Shown here: piece after piece, positions 44,338-55,033 of the stretch
Layout of the letters: each line of letters begins with the position of its first letter
Position numbering within the stretch: the first letter of the stretch is position 1
NCBI RefSeq assembly: GCF_965230805.1
Contig: NZ_OZ246019.1
Coordinates: 2,232,001-2,296,000, forward strand
Source: Marinifilum sp965230805
Lineage (GTDB): Bacteria > Bacteroidota > Bacteroidia > Bacteroidales > Marinifilaceae
DNA length: 64,000 bases
Reading direction: 5' to 3'
The notes under the pieces: model-generated
Database searches by the model: none
What the model was told of the DNA's origin: nothing
Seen by the model: only the letters and a program-made list of their open reading frames with translations
Position numbers and translations under genes: made by a program

Positions 44338-45891
44338 TTATTTCAATTTCTTGAATAAAGCTTTCATGCTAACATGTGAATCTAAGATTTCAGCTAGTTT
44401 TGAAATCTCAATACGTTCCTGTTCCATGCTGTCGCGATGACGAATGGTAACGGTATTGTCTTCCAACGATTGGTGATCAACTGTTACACAGAAAGGAGTA
44501 CCTATAGCATCCTGACGACGGTAACGCTTACCAATAGAATCTTTTTCATCATACTGGCAATTAAAGTCGAATTTTATATCATCGATAATTGCACGAGCTT
44601 TATCAGGAAGACCATCTTTTTTGGTTAATGGCATTACTGCTAATTTGATTGGAGCTAAAGCAGCTGGTAATCTTAGAACAACTCTTTCGTCAGTTTTACC
44701 ATCTTCTTTTTCGATTTTCTCTTCTGCATATGCTTCCGACATAATCTGAAGGAACATACGATCAACTCCAATCGAAGTCTCAACTACATAAGGAACGTAG
44801 CTCTTGTTCAATTCTGGATCGAAATACTGAATTTTCTTTCCTGAGAATTCCTGGTGCTGACTTAAATCGAAGTCTGTACGAGAGTGAATACCTTCAACCT
44901 CTTTAAATCCGAATGGGAATTTAAATTCAACATCAGTTGCAGCGTTAGCGTAATGAGCCAACTTATCATGATCATGGAAACGGTATTTGTCATCAGCAAA
45001 ACCAAGAGCTTTATGCCAGCTCATACGAGTTTCTTTCCATTTTTCGAACCATTTCATTTCTTCTCCTGGACGAACAAAGAACTGAAGTTCCATTTGCTCA
45101 AATTCACGCATACGGAAAATGAACTGACGCGCTACAATCTCGTTACGGAATGCTTTACCAATCTGAGCAATTCCAAAAGGAATTTTCATACGACCGGTTT
45201 TCTGTACGTTCAAGTAGTTTACAAAAATACCCTGTGCAGTTTCCGGACGAAGATAAATTTTACTACTTCCATCAGAAGTTGATCCCATTTCGGTAGAGAA
45301 CATCAAATTGAACTGACGAACATCGGTCCAATTTTTAGTTCCTGAAATTGGACAAGCAATCTCGTTATCGATAATGATTTGCTTTAACTCTTCCAGATCA
45401 TTCTTATCCAAAGCATCAACAAAACGCTTGTGAATAGCATCCATTTTTTCCTGGTTTGCTTTTACACGAGGGTTGGTTGCTCTAAATTGTTCTTCATCGA
45501 AAGATTCACCAAATTTTTTCTTTGCTTTGGCAACTTCTTTATCCATTTTGGCTTCATACTTAGCCATCAAATCCTCGATTAAAACATCAGCACGGTAACG
45601 TTTCTTTGAGTCTTTGTTGTCAATCAACGGATCGTTAAAAGCATCAACGTGGCCCGAAGCTTTCCAAATGGTTGGGTGCATAAAAATAGCAGAATCGATA
45701 CCTACAACATTTTCGTGCAATTTTACCATAGAATCCCACCAGTATTTTTTGATGTTGTTTTTCAATTCAACACCCAATTGTGCGTAATCGTAAACAGCAC
45801 TTAATCCATCGTAAATTTCTGAAGATTGAAATACAAATCCGTACTCCTTACAATGGGCAACCAGTTTTTTGAAAACATCTTCCTGAGCCAT
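44338..45891 (-). CDS. glyS: Glycyl-tRNA synthetase, alpha2 type
   Basis: 517 residues, class II synthetase of the dimeric type. Motif 2 FRNEIVARQFIFRMREFEQMELQFF and motif 3 IGVDRMFLQIM are clear, as are LRPETAQGIFVNYLN and the anticodon-binding C-terminus (ALAPIKLAVMPLTKKDGLPDKA). It charges tRNA-Gly. The insertion after residue 90 (MAKYEAKMDKEVAKAKKKFGES) is highly charged and typical in Bacteroidota. Separate transcript with its own terminator. Confidence 0.98.
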   Translation of the reverse strand: MAQEDVFKKLVAHCKEYGFVFQSSEIYDGLSAVYDYAQLGVELKNNIKKYWWDSMVKLHENVVGIDSAIFMHPTIWKASGHVDAFNDPLIDNKDSKKRYRADVLIEDLMAKYEAKMDKEVAKAKKKFGESFDEEQFRATNPRVKANQEKMDAIHKRFVDALDKNDLEELKQIIIDNEIACPISGTKNWTDVRQFNLMFSTEMGSTSDGSSKIYLRPETAQGIFVNYLNVQKTGRMKIPFGIAQIGKAFRNEIVARQFIFRMREFEQMELQFFVRPGEEMKWFEKWKETRMSWHKALGFADDKYRFHDHDKLAHYANAATDVEFKFPFGFKEVEGIHSRTDFDLSQHQEFSGKKIQYFDPELNKSYVPYVVETSIGVDRMFLQIMSEAYAEEKIEKEDGKTDERVVLRLPAALAPIKLAVMPLTKKDGLPDKARAIIDDIKFDFNCQYDEKDSIGKRYRRQDAIGTPFCVTVDHQSLEDNTVTIRHRDSMEQERIEISKLAEILDSHVSMKALFKKLK

Positions 45892-46141
45892 AAATTTTAT
45901 ATTTTGAGATTATTATTTTCGTTTAGCTATTAGCAGTTGGTTGTTAGCCTTTAAAATGAAAAAGCATTACATAGAACTGAAATGCTTAATATACTTATTA
46001 TTACAATTTGAAAGGCAAAAATACGATTCGAAAGCATTATATTCAATTAATTTTGAGTCTTTTTGATAATAAATTTGATGAGATGTAATCGTAACCGATT
46101 TAGTTGGCTAATTGCCAAAAGCAAATAGCGAAAGGCTGAAT

Positions 46142-46387
46142 TTAATCTACTTCCTCGAAATCCACATAATCGCCAATGTCCTTTTTGTTGGGATTGTTTT
46201 TTTTATCAGTGGATTTATCGATAGTAACTTCACCTTCTTTTTTTTCTTGCGCTTGCTGCTGTCTTTTAGCCTCATTTTGCATTTTGTCAAAAGTCTTCTT
46301 CACCAAAAACGGGAACATTGCACGAATGATCAGTTTTAGCAAATAATAAATGCCGACAGCAACAATGATAAACTTTAAAAATGCCAT
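46142..46387 (-). CDS. DUF4834 family small membrane protein
   Basis: 81 residues, one N-terminal membrane helix (FLKFIIVAVGIYYLLKLIIRAMFPF), then a charged cytosolic tail rich in Gln/Lys and ending IGDYVDFEEVD, the conserved acidic end of this family. Function unknown. It stands alone between glyS and the 914-residue protein. Confidence 0.85.
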   Translation of the reverse strand: MAFLKFIIVAVGIYYLLKLIIRAMFPFLVKKTFDKMQNEAKRQQQAQEKKEGEVTIDKSTDKKNNPNKKDIGDYVDFEEVD

Positions 46388-46679
46388 ATTCTTTTATTTT
46401 GAGTGACAAAGATAAAAGAATTATACCAATTGAAATTTCTATTTCAATCATTTGATGTTTTAATTGATAGAGTAAAGAATCAAGCTATCGAGACCTATTT
46501 TAATCATGCTGGTTTTATACCAATGCTGGTATCATATTGTACCGGACAAAAAGCAAATTTTCCTGATAATTTAAGTCTTGAGAGTTAAAACTCTACAGAT
46601 AAAAGCCAGTCACATCATTTTTTAACGTTGCATAAATTCTTATTTTTGGAGCAACACTGTACTTTGCAATCCATAAACT

Positions 46680-49424
46680 ATGCTAAGAAAAATTCTGATC
46701 TCTTTTTTCATTGTTTTGTTATTAACAATTATTGTTTTAAGCTATCTGTATCTTCAAAAACAAAAGGAATACAAAGGAGTTGATCCTTTTTCCGCCATTC
46801 CCGTTAACTCAGAATTAATTGTTCAGTTCGAAAGTTTGGAACAGCTCATTCAAAAGCTTGATAACAATACAGGAGCCTGGCAAGAGCTAAGCAATTTCGA
46901 TGCGCTTGCAAAAATCAATAACAACCTGCAATTTATAGATAGTTTAGCGAGCAATATCGATTTGGATCACCAATTTTCGCTTGATAGATCCTTTACATTG
47001 GCAAGTCATCTGCAAGGCAAGAATGATATTGAGTACCTGTATATTCTACCCATTTTAGATTACTTGGAAGAAAAGAAACTAAGAACCGCCGTGTCGAACT
47101 GGATTGGCCCTGATTTGACTTTAGGCGAGCGCAACTACCAAAACACTAGCCTTTATACTATTCCTTTTGCAAATAATAATGAAATTCATTTTGCCTTTTC
47201 GAAAGGTTTGTTTCTTGCCAGCAGATCGATGCTTTTACTTGAAAGCTCGGTAAGACAATTGAGTACCGATAATTCGATCTCTAAATCAAAAGGATTCGAG
47301 CAAATAAAAAGAACCATTGGAAAAAATGTTGATGCCAATATCTTTCTGAACCTAAAAACATTCCCAAAGCAAGTTTCATTTTCATTAAATCAAAAATTCA
47401 GCAAGTTTATTCGCAACTACACGAATATTGGAAATTGGACCGAGCTCGACTTGAGTTTTAGAAACAGAATTATCCTGATGAATGGATTTACATACAGCGA
47501 TCCAAATCAGGGAAACCTAATGAACTTGTTTTTGCAACAAGAACCTGTAAAAATGGAAATGGAATCTGTTCTTCCGGCGAATATTGGTGTTTTGGCTGTT
47601 TTGGGAATGGATGATCCCCTGCTTCACAAAGGAAAATACCGTAAGTTTTTAGATCAGATGGGCAAACTTTCTGATTATCAAAAAGACATTAACAATCTTA
47701 AAAAGAAAACAGGTGAAGATTTTGAGGAGATTTTTTTCTCGATTATTTACAAGGAAATAGGCTTGGCTTTTGCAGAAGGAAATGCAGACAAAAGGTTTAC
47801 GGTAGTTCGCACCAAAAGTGCCAGTATTGCTAAGGATAAGATGTTAAAACCAATTATAAACTATGCCAAAAAGAAGAAAAGAACTTTGTCCTATTACAAA
47901 AGAACCTATCAGTTGGATTCTGAAACCTTGTTCGAGATCTACCGTTTGCCCGACGATCGTTTGCCTGAGAAACTATTCGGCAGCTTTTTTACGGATGCCT
48001 CATCGGCATATTTTACCTTTATAAACAACTATATGGTAATGGGGCCTAGCATCAATGCTTTGTCAGAGTTTATAAAAGAATCGGTTCTTGGCAAAACACT
48101 TGATAGCAACCAAAATTACCAAGAGAACAAAGAGTTTTTATCCAACAAGGCCAACTTCTTTCTTTATACCTCAACACCAAAGGCCAACCGTTTTATTGCC
48201 AGCTTTCTTAATACCGAGCTTCAATCGGTAATTCAAAATCATAAGGAAAGCGTGAATAAATTTCAGGCTGTTGGCTTGCAGCTAAGCTCGAATCGCAACC
48301 TGATATACAACAATTTGTTTATTGAGTATGATCCGGTTTTGGAAATGGCTCCACAAACCGACTGGGAGTCAAGACTTGATACTTGCTTCCGACACAAGCC
48401 TTATTTGGTAAAAAACCATTACACCAAAGAGAATGAAATCTTTGTTCAGGATATTAACAAGCAGATCTACCTGGTAAATCCATCGGGTCGTATCCTGTGG
48501 AAAAAAACTTTGGATTCTCAGATTGTTGGAAAGGTTGAGCAAATTGATTTTTTTAAAAATAATAAACTTCAATACCTTTTTGCCACCAGAAAGCATTTGC
48601 ATTTAATCGACAGAAACGGCAACTACGTTAAAAATTATCCGATTCGTTTAAAAGCCGAAGCGACCAGAGGAATCTCCATTTTCGATTACGACAAAAACAA
48701 GAACTACCGCATTTTTATTCCTTGTAAGGATCAGCGCATTTATGCATACTCTAAAGAGGGTAAAATTATAACAGGTTGGCATGCCAAAAGAGCAGAAAAT
48801 CCTATTACTTGCGAGGTACAGCATTTTAGGGTAGGAGGAAAAGACTACATTGTATATGCCGATAAATACCGTATTTATATCTTAAACAGGCGAGGAGCTG
48901 AAAGAGTGAAACTAAAAAAACAATTCTCAAAATCAGAGAAAAACCCATTTTACCTTGAAAAGCAGCACAACAGAATGCTTGCCAGCGATACCAATGGAAA
49001 CATCCATTACATCTATTTCAATGGAAAAGTAGAAACAAAATCATTCACACAACTTTCCGAAGCACATTTTTTTGTAGCATCCGATATGAATGCAGATGGA
49101 AGAAACGAATACCTGTTTGCCGATTACAACTTTCTTAAAATTTTTGATAGCAATGGGAATCAAAAACTTGAGAAAAAATTTGATTCAGGAATTAGCTACA
49201 GGCCTAATGTTTACAAGTTCTCGCGCAGAAAAATCGAAATAGGCATTTGTGTTGAGAACGAAAATAAAATTTACCTGATTGATCTTAAAGGGAACAATCA
49301 CTCCGGTTTCCCTTTAAAAGGAAATACAGAATTCTCGATAGGCTTTGCTAAGCCAGGAGATAAATCATTTAATCTGTATGTTGGGGATAGCCGAAACTTC
49401 TTATTAAACTATTCCGTACACTAA
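46680..49424 (+). CDS. Large envelope protein: DUF3352-like part plus beta-propeller-like part
   Basis: 914 residues. An N-terminal membrane helix (ILISFFIVLLLTIIVLSYLYL) is followed by KEYKGVDPFSAIPVNSELIVQFESLEQL, a form found in DUF3352-like proteins, to about residue 550. The second part (570-914) has repeated blades such as QIYLVNPSGRILWKKTL, HLIDRNGNYVKNYPIRL, RIYAYSKEGKIITGW and KIFDSNGNQKLEKKF, resembling PQQ/WD-like propeller strands. It is probably anchored in the inner membrane with its bulk in the periplasm. Function unknown. A TATTTTTG box near 46649 may be its promoter, but no clear partner TTTG is seen. Confidence 0.72.
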   Translation: MLRKILISFFIVLLLTIIVLSYLYLQKQKEYKGVDPFSAIPVNSELIVQFESLEQLIQKLDNNTGAWQELSNFDALAKINNNLQFIDSLASNIDLDHQFSLDRSFTLASHLQGKNDIEYLYILPILDYLEEKKLRTAVSNWIGPDLTLGERNYQNTSLYTIPFANNNEIHFAFSKGLFLASRSMLLLESSVRQLSTDNSISKSKGFEQIKRTIGKNVDANIFLNLKTFPKQVSFSLNQKFSKFIRNYTNIGNWTELDLSFRNRIILMNGFTYSDPNQGNLMNLFLQQEPVKMEMESVLPANIGVLAVLGMDDPLLHKGKYRKFLDQMGKLSDYQKDINNLKKKTGEDFEEIFFSIIYKEIGLAFAEGNADKRFTVVRTKSASIAKDKMLKPIINYAKKKKRTLSYYKRTYQLDSETLFEIYRLPDDRLPEKLFGSFFTDASSAYFTFINNYMVMGPSINALSEFIKESVLGKTLDSNQNYQENKEFLSNKANFFLYTSTPKANRFIASFLNTELQSVIQNHKESVNKFQAVGLQLSSNRNLIYNNLFIEYDPVLEMAPQTDWESRLDTCFRHKPYLVKNHYTKENEIFVQDINKQIYLVNPSGRILWKKTLDSQIVGKVEQIDFFKNNKLQYLFATRKHLHLIDRNGNYVKNYPIRLKAEATRGISIFDYDKNKNYRIFIPCKDQRIYAYSKEGKIITGWHAKRAENPITCEVQHFRVGGKDYIVYADKYRIYILNRRGAERVKLKKQFSKSEKNPFYLEKQHNRMLASDTNGNIHYIYFNGKVETKSFTQLSEAHFFVASDMNADGRNEYLFADYNFLKIFDSNGNQKLEKKFDSGISYRPNVYKFSRRKIEIGICVENENKIYLIDLKGNNHSGFPLKGNTEFSIGFAKPGDKSFNLYVGDSRNFLLNYSVH

Positions 49425-49581
49425 CCCGTTTGTCAATAATAACAGGTAATTCATGTAATATAAGTATTTGTTTACATGATTATTTGTTTTTTTGATTTCG
49501 ATTAAAACTGTAGCATTACAGCTAGGGTGAAAGCTGTTGAGTACGGTTCAAAACTATTATTGTCTATTTAATTGTATTACT

Positions 49582-51237
49582 ATGATATTTAAATCACGAT
49601 TTCTGATTCCACTATTGCTATGTGGAGTACTGGCCATTACCGCCCAATCATGCTTCGATTCCGACGATTATGACATGGATCGATTATCTGATAAAGTAGA
49701 ATGGACGCCTAACATGATTGCTCCGGTAGGATACGGAACCTACTCGCTTTGGTATCTTTTAAACGAGCACGAACTAGATATTAATGATCAAACCATCTTT
49801 AACGAAAATGGAAATTTGGTGATCAAACATCGCGAAAATGATATTTTCACTTATTCGGTAGATGATGTATTGGATTTTCCAAATCAGTTAAACCAAAATA
49901 TAAGCATCTTTTTAGGAAGTTTTCCGGGTATTCCGTATGCTTCAATCCCAAACCCTATGAATTTTTCACAGGTTATTTCAATTGATGCAGGAGGCAATAA
50001 CATCATCCTTTCTGAATTGCAATTTAATGCAAATCTCGAGTTTACACTTTCTAATCCGTTGAATACAGATCTGGATTTAACCGTTACGTTTCCGAGTTTA
50101 ATGGAAGGGGGAAGCATGGTTACCAGAACGTTTAACCTTCCGGCATTTACGAGCAATCAATTAGAGACCATCAACCTAAGCGGAGCTACGGCTGCTTTCA
50201 AAACACCATATTCAGCCAGCAACGAATTAGATATTAATTTCTCCGTATCAATTCATGATAATGCCAGCCATATCATTAATGGCCTTGGAAATCTTGGAGT
50301 CAATTTAAATGTACAGAATATTGATTTTATAACTGCAGCGGGCGATTTTGGCCAACAGACCATCAATATCGGAACGGGAAGTATTGATTTAGGTGTTGAT
50401 TTGTGGGATGATGTAGATGGAGAATATCGATTTACAAATCCTAAAATTCACTTGTACTTGCGCAATTCGGTTGGTGTTCCTTTCGAAATTGGAGCAAACA
50501 TTACCGGCTACAATTCAAGTGGCAGATCTGCAAACTTAAATCCACAGGCTCTTCAACCCGGTTATCCAAGCAATTTTTCTGCTGGCAATCCCAATACAAT
50601 TGATGTACTTAATAATAAGCTTACTTACGACAAGAGCAATTCAAATATTGTAAATTTAATGGCTTTACCTCCATCCAATCGATTGGATTATTTTGGTAAT
50701 GTAAACTTAAATCCTGATCCTGTTGATATTCCTACCAAACCAAACATTCTAAGCAGCAGTTCAAGAATTGATGCAGACATCGAAATCGAAATCCCACTTG
50801 AATTTACAGCAACAAATCTTAGCCTGCAGGATACAATTGACGATGTTGACATTGATGATGCTGATAAAGTAATGAATGCTGCAATTGTGGTTACAGCCGA
50901 AAATGGTTACCCTCTTGATGCAAGCATTGCGAGCATCCTACTTACCGATGCCAATTACAATGTGATTGACGAAATAAAAGACAATGAAATTATTGATGCA
51001 GCTTTGGTATACACTTCTGGTCCAATGATTGGTGAGGTAGATCCCAATTCAATCAAAGAGGTATCGCACGAAATAAAGCTTACTCAATCACAAATTGCCA
51101 ATCTCGATTTCACCGAAAATATCATTATCAATGCACTTGTAAGTACCGAAAATGGAGGATTCCCGGTTAAATTAAAAGGCGATTACCAGTTGAAATTTAC
51201 CATCTCGGTTCAAGCCCAACTCGATTTAAGTAACTAA
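49582..51237 (+). CDS. Lipoprotein of unknown function, beta-rich
   Basis: The frame opens at 49537, but the ATG at 49582 puts a lipoprotein signal first (FLIPLLLCGVLAITAQSC, Cys about residue 24, then FDSDDYD), giving 551 residues. The mature protein is almost entirely beta, with many Asn/Asp-rich turns and repeated patterns such as ISIDAGGNNIILSELQFNANLEFTL. It resembles Bacteroidota cell-surface lipoproteins but belongs to no family I can name. It is followed by the DUF5723 gene after 24 nt, so the pair is probably one operon and one complex at the outer membrane. Confidence 0.7.
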   Translation: MIFKSRFLIPLLLCGVLAITAQSCFDSDDYDMDRLSDKVEWTPNMIAPVGYGTYSLWYLLNEHELDINDQTIFNENGNLVIKHRENDIFTYSVDDVLDFPNQLNQNISIFLGSFPGIPYASIPNPMNFSQVISIDAGGNNIILSELQFNANLEFTLSNPLNTDLDLTVTFPSLMEGGSMVTRTFNLPAFTSNQLETINLSGATAAFKTPYSASNELDINFSVSIHDNASHIINGLGNLGVNLNVQNIDFITAAGDFGQQTINIGTGSIDLGVDLWDDVDGEYRFTNPKIHLYLRNSVGVPFEIGANITGYNSSGRSANLNPQALQPGYPSNFSAGNPNTIDVLNNKLTYDKSNSNIVNLMALPPSNRLDYFGNVNLNPDPVDIPTKPNILSSSSRIDADIEIEIPLEFTATNLSLQDTIDDVDIDDADKVMNAAIVVTAENGYPLDASIASILLTDANYNVIDEIKDNEIIDAALVYTSGPMIGEVDPNSIKEVSHEIKLTQSQIANLDFTENIIINALVSTENGGFPVKLKGDYQLKFTISVQAQLDLSN

Positions 51238-51261
51238 ACAAGCACTTTAAAACATCCTACA

Positions 51262-52734
51262 ATGACCAGATTATTAACTAAAATATCTCTAACAGGATTG
51301 CTTCTTGTAATCCTGACATTTAATGGTATTGCTCAAAAAGTGAACAATACCTTATATTTGATGAAGAATGTTCCTCAATCGAACCAGCTGAATCCGGCAA
51401 TTCAACCCGAATGTAAAGTATTTGTGGGATTTCCGGCTTTAAGTTCGATCTACTTTAATTATAGCAACAGCAGCTTTGCATATGATGATGTAATTACCGA
51501 TGGAACAGGCATCAGGAGCGATTCACTGGTGGTGAACGTAAATCGCTTTCACGATGCATTAAAAACTACAAATTTTGTTTCGCAACAGTTCGAATTGACT
51601 CTTTTGGCAGTGGGCGTTCGTGCCAAAGATTACTATTTTACATTGGATGTAATCGAAAAAGAAGATTCCCGCTTTTCTTTCGACAAAGAAATGATTTCCT
51701 TTTTGAAAGATGGGAACTACGATTACAGAGGCAGAACTGCCAATTGGGGTGGTTTGGGTGTAGATGCCAATGCTTATCATGAAATTGCATTGGGCGTTTC
51801 CAAAAAAATCAACGACAAGTGGACAGTGGGTGTAAAAGGGAAAATGTTGTTTGGAATCGCTAATCTGCACATGAACGAATCGGATATGTCGGTTTATACA
51901 TCCTTAAGCGGCGATGAGGTAATCCTAAATTCGAAGCATCGATTAAGAGCCTCAATACCGATCAACCAAATTAGCTACGATGCCAATGGATTTATCGACG
52001 ATATTAATTTTGATGGTGATGATTTTGATGAAGATTTCTTCCTGAATACGGATAACAAAGGTTTTGCTGTTGATTTAGGAATGAGCTATCAAATGGACGA
52101 AAAAACCACCCTTTATGCAAGTGTTTTGGATATCGGAGCCATCAACTGGAAATCTAACGGCTACGAATTTGTTCAGGATGGATCATTCACTTACAATGGT
52201 GCAGATTGGTCACAGTCTGGGAACTCAAACGATCCGAATTACAGAGAAATAGAAGATGTTTTTGATGATTTGGTTGATGATATTGAAGATGAATTTAGGG
52301 TTTCGGATTTGGTGGGATCTTATGCGGTAGCTTTACCAACCAAAATTTACTTGGGAGGAACACATCAAATTCATAAAAAAATGAATGTTGGAGCCTTAAG
52401 TCGTACCGAAATTTTTAATGGTAAAGTTCAGTCTTCGCTTACTTTATCGGCTAATGCCAGATTTTTAAGAAACCTAAGCACAAGCTTAAGCTATTCGGTA
52501 TTGAATAATTCTTATACAAACATTGGCTTTGGTTTGGCTGCAAAACTGGGGCCTTTGCAGTTTTATACCGTAACCGATAATGTAATTGCAGCAATAAAAC
52601 CAAATGGTGCACAACTTGCCAATGTTCGTTTCGGATTTAACTTCCTGTTTGGCTGCAAGAACAAGAAGAAAAAGTGGGACGAATGTTCTTGGAGCGAGCC
52701 CATCAGAAACAAAAAGAAACCCTTGTACAAATAA
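51262..52734 (+). CDS. DUF5723 family outer-membrane protein
   Basis: 490 residues. Signal peptide to about residue 24 (GIAQ|KVNNTLYL). VPQSNQLNPAIQPECKVFVGFPALSSIYFNYSNSSF is the DUF5723 start, and the rest is a beta-barrel-like alternation ending in NVRFGFNFLFGCKNKK. Members often lie in surface-protein operons and may form outer-membrane barrels. The last 20 residues are strongly basic (KNKKKKWDE..RNKKKPLYK), which is less usual for the family end. Confidence 0.85.
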   Translation: MTRLLTKISLTGLLLVILTFNGIAQKVNNTLYLMKNVPQSNQLNPAIQPECKVFVGFPALSSIYFNYSNSSFAYDDVITDGTGIRSDSLVVNVNRFHDALKTTNFVSQQFELTLLAVGVRAKDYYFTLDVIEKEDSRFSFDKEMISFLKDGNYDYRGRTANWGGLGVDANAYHEIALGVSKKINDKWTVGVKGKMLFGIANLHMNESDMSVYTSLSGDEVILNSKHRLRASIPINQISYDANGFIDDINFDGDDFDEDFFLNTDNKGFAVDLGMSYQMDEKTTLYASVLDIGAINWKSNGYEFVQDGSFTYNGADWSQSGNSNDPNYREIEDVFDDLVDDIEDEFRVSDLVGSYAVALPTKIYLGGTHQIHKKMNVGALSRTEIFNGKVQSSLTLSANARFLRNLSTSLSYSVLNNSYTNIGFGLAAKLGPLQFYTVTDNVIAAIKPNGAQLANVRFGFNFLFGCKNKKKKWDECSWSEPIRNKKKPLYK

Positions 52735-52788
52735 AGTCGTAACTTTATATTGCTCTGTGTGAGCAGAGTGTTTACATCAATTTAAATT

Positions 52789-52820
52789 CAGGGCTACCCT
52801 TTATGGGTGGTCCTTTTTTT
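52789..52820 (+). terminator. Terminator of the DUF5723 operon
   Basis: AGGGCTACCC pairs with GGGTGGTCCT across a TTTAT loop, then TTTTTTT. It lies about 55 nt after the stop. Confidence 0.8.
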
Positions 52821-52898
52821 GTTTCATTCGAAATAAAGCTCTGGGTACAAAAAAATGCGGTAAATGCTGGCATTTTGTTTTAAAATCGCTCCCCTCTG

Positions 52899-53150
52899 CC
52901 TTTCCCCAACTTGGGAAAGTTCAAAACCAAAATAAAAAGTCCTTCCCCAAGCTGGGAAAGCTTGAATTGAAAAAAACATAGCTTTCCCAGCTTGGGAAAG
53001 TGATTTTAAAAAAAAAGGAGCCTTTCCCAACTTGGGAAAACACATTTTAAAAAAAAGGGGCGATTCCCAACTTGGGAAAGCTTGCTTCAAAAAAAAGAAG
53101 GCTTCCCCAACTTGGGGAAGGTAGTTCTGAAAAAAAAATGCCTTCCCCAA
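52899..53150. repeat. Array of about six palindromic units, ~41-bp period
   Basis: Cores TTCCCCAACTTGGGAA or TTCCCAAGCTTGGGAA-like recur near 52904, 52944, 52984, 53024, 53066 and 53104, with a half unit near 53143. Each core is followed on the minus strand, after a 4-8-nt gap, by a run of seven to nine T, so each unit looks like a weak terminator for transcripts coming from the aldehyde dehydrogenase gene. Spacer sequence differs between units. Between 53155 and 53288 lies a short MITE-end-like string (GAACTCACGTTA, 53205) and no gene. Confidence 0.88.
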
Positions 53151-53288
53151 AATGAGATTCCTTTTCTATCATGTTCCGATTCGTTCCCCGAAGAGGAAGA
53201 ACCCGAACTCACGTTATTATTAGTTGAACTCATGCTATAAACAGAGCTCAGTTTAGCCAAGCTACGAATGCATGTATTCCGATACAAT

Positions 53289-54848
53289 CTACAAATCAAA
53301 CTTGATTCCCTGTGCCAATGGTAAATCGGCACCAAAATTTAAAGTGTTGGTTTGTCTTCTCATGTAAGTTTTCCAGGAATCAGAACCCGATTCGCGACCG
53401 CCACCAGTTTCTTTTTCGCCACCAAAGGCACCGCCAATTTCAGCACCCGATGTTCCGATGTTTACATTGGCAATACCACAATCGCTGCCAACCGCAGAAA
53501 TAAAGGTTTGAGCTTCTCTCATGTTCAAGGTAAATATGGATGAGGACAAACCCTGTGGAACACTGTTGTGCAGTTCAATGGCCTCGTCAAGAGTTTTGTA
53601 TTTCATGATATACAGCACAGGTACGAACGATTCATCCTGAACAATTTGCCAATGATTTTCTACCTCGCAAAAAGTTGGCAATACATAGTTTCCTCCTAAA
53701 ACTTTATCGCCAAATACAATTGTACCACCTGCTTTCTTCACCTCAGCAATGGCCGTTTGGTATACATCAACAGCTCCATCATCAATTACCGGCCCCACCA
53801 AAGTATTTTCGTCAAGCGGATTACCAATTTTCTTTTCAACCTGTTTGTATGCATTTAGCAATCGGTTTTTTACATCATGGTAAATGCTTTCGTGAATAAT
53901 CAAACGGCGGGTAGAGGTACAACGCTGTCCTGCCGTTCCTACCGACCCAAAAACAATGCCGGGAATGGCCATATCCAAATCGGCTGATGGAGCTACAATA
54001 ATTGCGTTATTACCTCCCAATTCGGCAATGGTTCTGCCCAAACGTGCACCCACTTTTTCGGCAACTCTTTTCCCGATAGCAGTCGATCCGGTTACAGAAA
54101 TTAAAGGAACGCGCTTGTCCTCAATAAAATTATCTCCCATTACCGATGATTTGGCTACAACCAGATTGAAAACACCTTCGGGAACATCATTGTCTTTTAA
54201 TACCTTTTGAATGATGTTGTGACAGGCAATGGCGCAGAGAGGCACTTTCGAGCTTGGTTTCCAAATTACCACATCGCCGCAAACAGCGGCTATCATGGCA
54301 TTCCATGCCCAAACTGCAACCGGAAAATTAAAAGCAGAAATAACCCCAACCAAACCAAGCGGATGATACTGATCCATCATTTTATGGTCTGGCCTTTCGG
54401 AATGCATAGTAAATCCGTAAAGCATTCTCGACTGCCCCACTGCAAAGTCGCAAATGTCGATCATCTCCTGAACTTCGCCCAGTCCTTCCTGATAGATTTT
54501 TCCCATTTCGAGTGTTACCAATTTTCCCAGATCCTCTTTGGCATCGCGCAAGGCATTACCAATTTGGCGCACAATTTCGCCACGCTTTGGCGCAGGCATT
54601 TTGCGCCATACTTTAAAGGCTTCCTGGGCTTTTACCAGCACTTTTTCGTAGTCGTTCTTATCGGCATTTTTAACTTTTGCAATTAACGATCCGTCGATTG
54701 GCGAGTAGGATTCGGTAACAGCACCTTTGCAATCGAACCATTCGGTTCCGGTTGATACTCCGGCATTGACATCCGATATGCCCAATCGTTTTAGCGTTTC
54801 CTCTATTCCAAAATTCTTTTCGAGTTCGTGTGATTTTATAATTTCCAT
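53289..54848 (-). CDS. Aldehyde dehydrogenase, ALDH7/antiquitin type
   Basis: I place the start at 54848 (519 residues) because the frame extension to 54914 adds unrelated residues before MEIIKSHELEKNFGIEETLKRLGI. The catalytic Cys is in GQRCTSTRR and the general base Glu in ELGGNNAIIV. The C-terminal GIANVNIGTSGAEIGGAFGGEKETGGGRESGSDSWK and RQTNTLNFG are the antiquitin signature. ALDH7 enzymes oxidise alpha-aminoadipic semialdehyde/piperideine-6-carboxylate in lysine breakdown. The aminotransferase at the left window end may serve the same route, but they are 50 kb apart. The downstream palindrome array may terminate its transcript. Confidence 0.92.
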   Translation of the reverse strand: MEIIKSHELEKNFGIEETLKRLGISDVNAGVSTGTEWFDCKGAVTESYSPIDGSLIAKVKNADKNDYEKVLVKAQEAFKVWRKMPAPKRGEIVRQIGNALRDAKEDLGKLVTLEMGKIYQEGLGEVQEMIDICDFAVGQSRMLYGFTMHSERPDHKMMDQYHPLGLVGVISAFNFPVAVWAWNAMIAAVCGDVVIWKPSSKVPLCAIACHNIIQKVLKDNDVPEGVFNLVVAKSSVMGDNFIEDKRVPLISVTGSTAIGKRVAEKVGARLGRTIAELGGNNAIIVAPSADLDMAIPGIVFGSVGTAGQRCTSTRRLIIHESIYHDVKNRLLNAYKQVEKKIGNPLDENTLVGPVIDDGAVDVYQTAIAEVKKAGGTIVFGDKVLGGNYVLPTFCEVENHWQIVQDESFVPVLYIMKYKTLDEAIELHNSVPQGLSSSIFTLNMREAQTFISAVGSDCGIANVNIGTSGAEIGGAFGGEKETGGGRESGSDSWKTYMRRQTNTLNFGADLPLAQGIKFDL

Positions 54849-55033
54849 ATAATTATGATTTAATTGTGATAAGCAATTTTTATAACGAGAAGTATACAAT
54901 TTAGTAAAAGCCAATTTAAATTGTAATGATTTTTATCAATTTTATTATCAGAGGAGGATGAGGTTCTTTCCAGAATTTTGAGAAGGGCAGCTTTATAGCT
55001 TTCTTCTTATGCATTAGGCCTTTTTTTTGCAAT

